Assembly (NCBI GenBank): GCA_003214465.1
Contig: QCLO01000005.1
Location: forward strand, 1-64,000
Length of the DNA: 64,000 nt
Source of the DNA: Acidimicrobiales bacterium AG-414-N20
GTDB lineage: Bacteria > Actinomycetota > Acidimicrobiia > Acidimicrobiales > MedAcidi-G1
Direction: 5' to 3'
The notes below the pieces were generated by a model. That model searched no databases. It worked only from the letters and a program-made list of their open reading frames with translations, and was not told the origin of the DNA. A program made the translations under genes and the position numbers. Positions 58,429-64,000 of the stretch are shown here, in pieces (position 1 is the first letter of the stretch; the number at the start of each line of letters is the position of its first letter).

Positions 58429-58950
58429 TTATCCTCTGATTCCCGTTGAGAATGAAGACACGAGACTAATCAATTCAGACTCTCTCCCTACCCATTGCTG
58501 ACCTATAAGCCTGAACTCAATATTACGTTCTTCAAGATTCTCACCGTGGCTTAAACTTATTTCCAAATAACCCTCGGTTAAAACTGAAGAAATCACATCG
58601 CCCCATTCAATAACAGTCAAAGAATTGCTATCTATCAACTCTGATAGACCTAGTTCTTCTACTTCTTGAAAATGCTCTAATCGGTAAACATCAAGATGAT
58701 TTAGAGTAAGTTCCCCCTCATATTTGTTGGCAAGAGTGAAAGTTGGAGAAGTAATCGGATGTTCAACTCCTAAAGCCAAGCCTAAACCTTGAGTAAAAGC
58801 GGTTTTTCCAGCACCTAAATCACCAGACAAAACAACTACGTCACCTGCCTGAAAAACTTTTGACAAGAACGACGCTAAGTCACGTGTTTCTTCAACTGAG
58901 AATGTTTTCGCCGAAATGGCAGGTGTCAGATTTACCCCTTCTTCAACCAT
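58429..58950 (-). CDS. tsaE: tRNA threonylcarbamoyladenosine biosynthesis ATPase TsaE
   Basis: A 173-residue P-loop ATPase. Walker A is LSGDLGAGKTAFTQGL; SPTFTLANKYEGEL and NHLDVYRLEHFQEVEELGL follow, with a Walker B-like VIEWGDVI. Completes the TsaBDE set encoded together here. It overlaps the UDG gene by 8 bases (ATGGTTGA). Confidence 0.92.
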   Translation of the reverse strand: MVEEGVNLTPAISAKTFSVEETRDLASFLSKVFQAGDVVVLSGDLGAGKTAFTQGLGLALGVEHPITSPTFTLANKYEGELTLNHLDVYRLEHFQEVEELGLSELIDSNSLTVIEWGDVISSVLTEGYLEISLSHGENLEERNIEFRLIGQQWVGRESELISLVSSFSTGIRG

Positions 58951-59500
58951 TGATTATTTCCTTTGCTTTGCAAAGATCGGCTCTCATGTTTTCGATGACA
59001 CCTGCTCTTCCTCTAAGAGCTGCGGCTGGGTGAAAAGTGGGAATAAGAGTAAAGCCCAAATATTGATATGTTTTCCCCCGTAATTTTGTTATTCCAATTT
59101 TTGTATCCAAAAGAAGTCTGGTGGCGAAATTTCCAAGAGTAACTATAACTTTTGGCTTAACTATCTCTAATTGTTTTTTAAGATAAGGGCTACACGCCTC
59201 TACTTCCTCTGCTTTAGGGTTCCTGTTTTCAGGTGGTCGACATTTCACAACATTAGAGATATAACACAATGACCGATCCATGTTCATTTCTTCTAATAAA
59301 AGAGTATCTAAAAGTTTTCCTGAACGACCGACAAAAGGAATTCCCAAACGATCCTCTTCAGCTCCTGGACCTTCACCAATAAACATTAAATCTGCATTAA
59401 CAGAACCTGTTCCAAAAACAGGCTGGTTTCTATCTACAGCTAAAGAGCACTTTGTGCACTCTGAAACCTCTTTTGAAATAAGATTTAATGTTTTAGACAC
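58943..59500 (-). CDS. Uracil-DNA glycosylase, family 4
   Basis: A 185-residue iron-sulfur UDG. The N-terminal ECTKCSLAVDRNQPVFG supplies two cluster Cys, and Cys residues in LCYISNVVKCRPPENRNP and EACSPYL the rest of the region. Motif 1 is FIGEGPGAEEDRLGIPFVG and motif 2 is TFHPAAALRG. Removes uracil from DNA. It leads the UDG-tsaE-tsaB-rimI-tsaD run of overlapping or nearly touching genes. Confidence 0.9.
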   Translation of the reverse strand: MSKTLNLISKEVSECTKCSLAVDRNQPVFGTGSVNADLMFIGEGPGAEEDRLGIPFVGRSGKLLDTLLLEEMNMDRSLCYISNVVKCRPPENRNPKAEEVEACSPYLKKQLEIVKPKVIVTLGNFATRLLLDTKIGITKLRGKTYQYLGFTLIPTFHPAAALRGRAGVIENMRADLCKAKEIING

Positions 59501-59539
59501 AACAAAAGACTATCTATTTAAAATCACTACAGACTGCGA

Positions 59540-60436
59540 TTAAACACAGGCCTGACGAATAGCTTTCTCAGTTACAAACACACTTAGAGTTCTTGCAATA
59601 TCAAATTTACGGGAATCACCGTCCAATTCTTTTGTAGACACTGCCACTACAGCATCTCCATCCATTCTTGTATGAGCTGGAAAGATAGAACGTGCTATAC
59701 CATCATGACTTGATTGAGACAGAAGATAGCACTCAGACTTTGTAAGAGATAAATTTGTCATAACAACTCCAAGCGTCGTATTCATCAATTCAGTTGTTTC
59801 TATATTTTCTCGCTCTTTGGATAATTCAAAACTCTCTTTAATAAATGATTCAGCAATTTTCTCATCAATAACATCACCTGCCGGGTTCACAGCAAACAAA
59901 GAACAAACAATCACACCTTCAACTTCCGCTGAAGCAATTCCTATACCGCCGTAACTTAAATTCTCTTTACCACGCCAATTACCAGTAGTGGCTCCAGCGC
60001 CAGCACCAATCCTGCCAGTCTCTATTTCAGTGTTTTCACCGTCTAAACAAGCAATTCTTCCTTCATCGGCTCCAGGGCGGATAGACGAACTTCCTACTCC
60101 TAAGTCATATAAAGACATACCTACAACTATCGGCACAGCACCTTGTGCAGTGGGAAAACCAATACCTGATTCTTCCAAGAATTCAACGACACCAATAGCC
60201 GAAGAAAGACCAAATGCAGAACCACCCGATATCACTACAGCATCAATATTTTCAACCGTTCGTTCAGGAGCCAGCAATTCAAATTCACGAGTAGCAGGTG
60301 CTCCTCCTCTAACTTCACCAGAAGCGACAACACTTTTGGGAAATCTAATAACTGTGCAACCCGTTTCAGCCTCTGTATCGGTCCAATGACCTATTTTTAT
60401 CTCTTCAATTGGAAACTTCATAAATCGACGGTACAT
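59540..60436 (-). CDS. P1 (S58/DmpA) family peptidase
   Basis: A 298-residue Ntn-fold hydrolase of the DmpA/P1 type. RGGAPATREFELL and ISGGSAFGLSSAIGVVEFLEE are conserved. The self-cleavage site is in GAGAGATTGNWRG, where a Thr becomes the N-terminal nucleophile. Probably an aminopeptidase or peptide/amide hydrolase. ATG at 60436, with 60421 as an alternative. Confidence 0.85.
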   Translation of the reverse strand: MYRRFMKFPIEEIKIGHWTDTEAETGCTVIRFPKSVVASGEVRGGAPATREFELLAPERTVENIDAVVISGGSAFGLSSAIGVVEFLEESGIGFPTAQGAVPIVVGMSLYDLGVGSSSIRPGADEGRIACLDGENTEIETGRIGAGAGATTGNWRGKENLSYGGIGIASAEVEGVIVCSLFAVNPAGDVIDEKIAESFIKESFELSKERENIETTELMNTTLGVVMTNLSLTKSECYLLSQSSHDGIARSIFPAHTRMDGDAVVAVSTKELDGDSRKFDIARTLSVFVTEKAIRQACV

Positions 60437-60459
60437 GCCATTTGATTTAGTCAGCTAAT

Positions 60460-61572
60460 TCAAAAACTGCCGCTGACAATTTCTTCTAATCTGTCATCAT
60501 AAAGCTTGATTACATTCACCCAGTCAAAACGTCTCATAGCTTCTGCCAAGCCTGCAACATTTTTTTTCCAACTTTCTACATCTTTTAATACTTCTCGTAA
60601 ACGATCTGTAATTCCCTCATCTGAATAAAAGGCAAAATCATGCCACTGTTCTGGCACAACTTCTGGATAACTTAGACGCTTTGGCAAAACAGGAACAGCC
60701 CCTGCTGATAATGCCTCAACTACAGAAATGCCAAAAAACTCATGCATAGAAGAACTGACTACAACATCTGTTTTAGACAACAAAGAGATATATTCACTCC
60801 GAGGTAAATAACCGGAACTGACCATAAATTCACTTAATCTTCCAAATTGTGACTTTATTGCTTCAAAATCTTTAGGAGAATTTTCTCCAGTTACTGCAAA
60901 ACTAAACCGGATACCTTCTTCATTAAGTTCCATTAAAGATCTAATAAAAGCTTTAGGATTTTTGTCATATTCCCAACGATGATTCCACAAAATTAAAGGA
61001 GGGTTCTCTACACCGTCTGCACACTCTATTTCTGATAATTCAACCCCCACCGGTACTACATGGGTTTTCTCTATAACTTGCTCTAACCGATGTGAGTGAG
61101 GCATATCAGGAACGTTTTTAAGAAATTCTGGTAAAACTTCTAAAAGACTCACTTTATGAAAATTAGAATTGAACCAAATCTGATCGGCGATAGCCATATT
61201 CTTCCAATTCACAAACTTCATTGAATCGTCTGAAGACTGACTTGGTGACACAGGATACGTCAGTTGATTTTCATGTTGGTACAAAACTACTTGTGGGTCT
61301 CCTACAAAACGTTTCGTAAAACCCAACCATGCCGCTAAATCGATCATTCCACTTGCTAATACAATGTCGGGCTTGCCTTTCTGACTAACTACTTCTTGAG
61401 TTCTCTCCGCCATAGTTAAAGCAGATCCTCTTACTCGCCATCTCCAAAAAGAACCAGGATGTGAAATGAGAGAAATGTCATGCCGGGTGTGCTTTATTAA
61501 CCCTTCAGCCCATGCTCTGTGAGATCCACTATGGAATGGCTCGAGAAGAAAGACATTTAAGTTCCTTGCCAT
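60460..61572 (-). CDS. Glycosyltransferase of the tRNA-queuosine mannosyltransferase (DUF3524) family
   Basis: A 370-residue GT-B protein. The N-terminal DUF3524 block reads VFLLEPFHSGSHRAWAEGL, DIVLASGMIDLAAWLG and VVLYQHENQLTYPVS. The C-terminal GT4 donor half has ILWNHRWEYDKNP, SSSMHEFFGISVVEALSAG and VLPKRLSYPEVVP. The vertebrate member adds mannose to queuosine in tRNA-Asp. Activity on Q-tRNA here is inference; no queuosine genes are in the window. Five bases downstream of alr. Confidence 0.8.
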   Translation of the reverse strand: MARNLNVFLLEPFHSGSHRAWAEGLIKHTRHDISLISHPGSFWRWRVRGSALTMAERTQEVVSQKGKPDIVLASGMIDLAAWLGFTKRFVGDPQVVLYQHENQLTYPVSPSQSSDDSMKFVNWKNMAIADQIWFNSNFHKVSLLEVLPEFLKNVPDMPHSHRLEQVIEKTHVVPVGVELSEIECADGVENPPLILWNHRWEYDKNPKAFIRSLMELNEEGIRFSFAVTGENSPKDFEAIKSQFGRLSEFMVSSGYLPRSEYISLLSKTDVVVSSSMHEFFGISVVEALSAGAVPVLPKRLSYPEVVPEQWHDFAFYSDEGITDRLREVLKDVESWKKNVAGLAEAMRRFDWVNVIKLYDDRLEEIVSGSF

Positions 61573-61577
61573 CAGAG

Positions 61578-62678
61578 TTAATACCTTCGAGGAATTCTAG
61601 CTCCTAGCGACGTGAGGATTTCATATCCTATTGTTCCTAATACTTCTGCTACATCAGAGACTGCTAGAAAACTGTCTTCCTGTGATCCTAATAAAACCAC
61701 CTCATCGCCAACTTTTATCGAGTCATCAACTTCAGCAATTAGTGAGTCCATTGTTACTACACCACGTATAGGCCAATGCGCTCCCCCTATAAGCACTTCG
61801 CCACCATCCCACCAACCTCTAAAAATACCGTCAGCGTAACCTATTGGTATTGTTGCAATTCGAGTATTTTTATTTGCTCGCCATCGATGCCCGTAACCGA
61901 CTCCCTCTCCACTTTCTACTGTTTGCAAATAGCTCACTTCACTTCGTAACCAAACAGCAGGCTTTAATCCAAGCTCTTTAAATCGCTCAGAAAAAAACTT
62001 TGACGGTTCAGTCCCATAAAGACCTATACCAACACGAACCATTGAATGATGAGTTTCAGGCCATTCTAAGGTTGCAGCAGTATTTGCCTGATGAACTATC
62101 TCTGGAGTATGTCCAGCTTCAGAAAGTTCTTCTAATACCCGATCAAAAAGTTTTAATTGACTCATATTAAAAGGATCTTTCGGAGTGCTTGCTAACGCGA
62201 AATGCGTAAACACACCTTCTAGTTGAATTCCTAATTCAACTACATAATCTGCCAAATCAATAATTTCGTTAGGCCTAACTCCAACTCGATGCATCCCAGT
62301 ATCAACTTTTAGATGTACTGGTGCACCCTCTTCAGCTACAGAAGAAAATGCTTCAACTCCTGCTCTTGTATATATAGCTGGACGTACACCACCAAGTTTT
62401 ACTACTTCTTCCATTTCATTCGGCCTTGGTTCTGAAAGTATAAGAATCGGATCTTCGATACCTTCTCTACGTAAAACAGCTGCTTCTTCAACAAAAGCTA
62501 CAGCAAGCCATGTAGCCCCTGAAGCCAAGACTTCTCTAGCGACTTCTACAGCCCCATGTCCATATCCATCAGCTTTAACAACAGCACAAAGCGCGACCGA
62601 ATCATCCAATAAATCACAAAAAATAGAAGTGTTTTTAGAAATTGTTTCTAAATTAATTTCAGCCCAAGTGGGTCTCAT
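61578..62678 (-). CDS. alr: Alanine racemase
   Basis: About 366 residues, fold-type III PLP enzyme. The PLP Lys is in AVVKADGYGHGAVEVA. The C-terminal catalytic Tyr is in GVGYGHRWRA, with GYADGIFRGWW and VTMDSLIAEVD. Supplies D-Ala for peptidoglycan. ATG at 62678 has GGAG about 8 bases upstream; the longer reading is not needed. Overlaps nnr by 20 bases. Confidence 0.95.
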   Translation of the reverse strand: MRPTWAEINLETISKNTSIFCDLLDDSVALCAVVKADGYGHGAVEVAREVLASGATWLAVAFVEEAAVLRREGIEDPILILSEPRPNEMEEVVKLGGVRPAIYTRAGVEAFSSVAEEGAPVHLKVDTGMHRVGVRPNEIIDLADYVVELGIQLEGVFTHFALASTPKDPFNMSQLKLFDRVLEELSEAGHTPEIVHQANTAATLEWPETHHSMVRVGIGLYGTEPSKFFSERFKELGLKPAVWLRSEVSYLQTVESGEGVGYGHRWRANKNTRIATIPIGYADGIFRGWWDGGEVLIGGAHWPIRGVVTMDSLIAEVDDSIKVGDEVVLLGSQEDSFLAVSDVAEVLGTIGYEILTSLGARIPRRY

Positions 62679-63999
62679 CAGAAACTCCAAGCTCTCTATC
62701 AACCCCCATATCAATAAGGGTTTCAACTAAACAAGTCACTAAATCATTTGCAATTACTCCTGTTGAAGGCAGACGATTTAAAAGTTGACCATGCACATGA
62801 GCTCCAGAAGAAGCCGCTTCTAACGGCCCTGATCCCCTTGCCAAAAAAGCCCCAATGATTCCTGCCAAAACATCTCCTGAACCCGCGGTAGCTAATCTTT
62901 GGTCTCCTGAATTGATAATTCGAATCTTTCCCTCTGGGTCAGAAACAACTGTTGTAGGTCCCTTTAGAAGAACAACAGAACGAGTTACTTCTGCACACTT
63001 CCTAACAGCAGAAATACGATCTAATGCCGGTTTCTCACCCATAATTTTTTCGAATTCACCTTCATGCGGTGTAAGAATTAATTGAGATTCTTTAGGAAAA
63101 TCATTCCTATCAAATGCATAAAGTGCATCACCGTCAAGAACTACTGGCGATTTTAATCTTTTGACCAAATCTTTTATCCCATCAAGTAACTCAGGATCCC
63201 TTCCAAGACCAGGACCAATTACAAATGATTTGAAGCGATTAAGCTCGTTTTCATTTATTGACAAATCAGTTTGTAAAGGAAATGAAACTGCCTCTAATGG
63301 AATTTCTGGAATTTCAATTTCGGGTGAGGAAAAACGAATATAACCAGCTCCCGCCCTCTGTGCCGCGCGAACTGTCAATACCGCTGCTCCTTCCATTCCC
63401 TTTCCGCCCGCAATGATCCAGCATGCTGATTTCCATTTATGTGACTGATTAGACCGCGCTGGAATCCAACTGCATACATCATCATCAGTTATTAGACCAC
63501 TAGATAAGGAAGAAGTATCGAGACCAATATCTGCAATTTCTAACTCTCCACTTAAGCAAGCCCCATCCGAAAAAACATGTCCTGGTTTCAGCGCATTAAA
63601 AGTCAAAGTTCTTTTTGCTTTAAATGGTTTACCAATAGAACAACCTGTATGCCCATCAACTCCTGAGGGAATGTCTACAGACAATACATTCGAATTTGTT
63701 ATCGGAGCTTCATACGGCCTCTTTAAACCAGTCCCATATGCAGCATCTATAACCAGATCAACATCTGGTAACTCTCTAGGAGCTTTGTCAGCATCTATCA
63801 GTTGAACACGAACACCTCTCCGCTTCAATCTTTTAGCTGCAACTTTCCCGTCTTCTCCATTGGAACCTTTTCCTACAACAATGATCACCTTGCGACCATA
63901 AGCTCCACCAAGTTCTCTTAGAGCCGAACGTGCTACAGCTGCTCCAGCCCTTTCAATCAAAACTTTTTCAGAGAATGGTGAAACTCTATCGATCTCTCG
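62659..63999 (-). CDS. nnr: Bifunctional NAD(P)H-hydrate epimerase/dehydratase (5' end beyond window)
   Basis: The frame is open to the right edge, so the N-terminus is cut. The partial YjeF_N epimerase domain shows LIERAGAAVARSAL, VVGKGSNGEDGKVAAKRL and VDIPSGVDGHTG. The C-terminal ADP-dependent dehydratase has WIIAGGKGMEGAA, LTPHEGEFEKIMG, VLLKGPTTVV and LATAGSGDVLAGIIGAFLA. Repairs hydrated NAD(P)H. The apparent TTG start at 63960 is internal, since upstream residues keep matching the family. Confidence 0.92.
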   Translation of the reverse strand, partial: REIDRVSPFSEKVLIERAGAAVARSALRELGGAYGRKVIIVVGKGSNGEDGKVAAKRLKRRGVRVQLIDADKAPRELPDVDLVIDAAYGTGLKRPYEAPITNSNVLSVDIPSGVDGHTGCSIGKPFKAKRTLTFNALKPGHVFSDGACLSGELEIADIGLDTSSLSSGLITDDDVCSWIPARSNQSHKWKSACWIIAGGKGMEGAAVLTVRAAQRAGAGYIRFSSPEIEIPEIPLEAVSFPLQTDLSINENELNRFKSFVIGPGLGRDPELLDGIKDLVKRLKSPVVLDGDALYAFDRNDFPKESQLILTPHEGEFEKIMGEKPALDRISAVRKCAEVTRSVVLLKGPTTVVSDPEGKIRIINSGDQRLATAGSGDVLAGIIGAFLARGSGPLEAASSGAHVHGQLLNRLPSTGVIANDLVTCLVETLIDMGVDRELGVSDETHLG

Positions 64000-64000
64000 C

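Noticed and set aside
56183-60436. Hidden defence, CRISPR or mobile-element cargo
   Set aside because: No integrase, transposase, spaced repeats or composition shift was seen here or elsewhere in the window; gene order is ordinary chromosomal backbone.

Overview
AT-rich, very compact bacterial chromosome, most likely a marine, low-GC member of the Actinobacteria (Acidimicrobiia-like). The lineage call is inference. It rests on a mycothiol-dependent formaldehyde dehydrogenase (MscR), the actinobacterial families PAC2, DUF2342, LppM, PGPGW and HemQ, two groEL genes, and gene orders that match mycobacteria: nnr-alr-tsaE-tsaB-rimI-tsaD-groES-groEL, tilS-hpt...panC-coaX-lysS...clpC, and ispD-ispF-rlmB. 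Nearly all genes lie on the minus strand. Short start/stop overlaps are common, and no gene-free stretch exceeds 300 bases.

Layout. 1-3.5 kb: a glycosyltransferase / methyltransferase / alpha-toroid gene group with a GtrA membrane protein. 3.5-6.5 kb: a split B12-dependent acyl-CoA mutase with its MeaB chaperone; two active-site residues look like isobutyryl-CoA mutase. 6.6-12.8 kb: a lipoprotein binding protein with an 18-bp tandem repeat, then DUF1214, NTF2-like, aldo/keto reductase and Gfo/Idh/MocA genes ending in mscR. 12.9-19 kb: housekeeping genes, glnD with what looks like a decayed ammonium-transporter 3' end upstream of it, a receiver-like protein and HemQ.

19-27.6 kb is the most interesting region. 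fdhD is divergent from a run of genes: BKACE (3-dehydrocarnitine cleavage), carnitine dehydrogenase, gamma-butyrobetaine hydroxylase, and an NAD-linked formate dehydrogenase. The FDH catalytic gene reads through an in-frame UGA (selenocysteine) followed by a textbook bacterial SECIS hairpin. The [4Fe-4S] domain that normally begins this polypeptide is instead at the C-terminus of a separate ferredoxin-like gene two genes downstream. Together with MscR, the region suggests carnitine/butyrobetaine breakdown coupled to oxidation of methyl-derived formaldehyde and formate.

27.6-46.9 kb: orphan groEL, glycerate kinase, LytR_C protein, tRNA-Thr(TGT), rlmB-ispF-ispD, a Crp-type regulator, an LppM domain fused to a degenerate HAD domain, clpC, a polyprenyl synthase, lysS, coaX, panC, a degenerate phosphatase-like gene, hpt, tilS and a DUF2342 gene with a 44-residue membrane protein upstream. 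46.9-64 kb: tRNA-Thr(CGT), pcrA, guaA, an aromatic amino acid decarboxylase, a CoA-type Nudix hydrolase, groESL, the t6A genes, a family-4 UDG, a P1 peptidase, a DUF3524 glycosyltransferase, alr and nnr (cut by the window edge). Both groE units carry a CIRCE-like operator with the same altered half-site.
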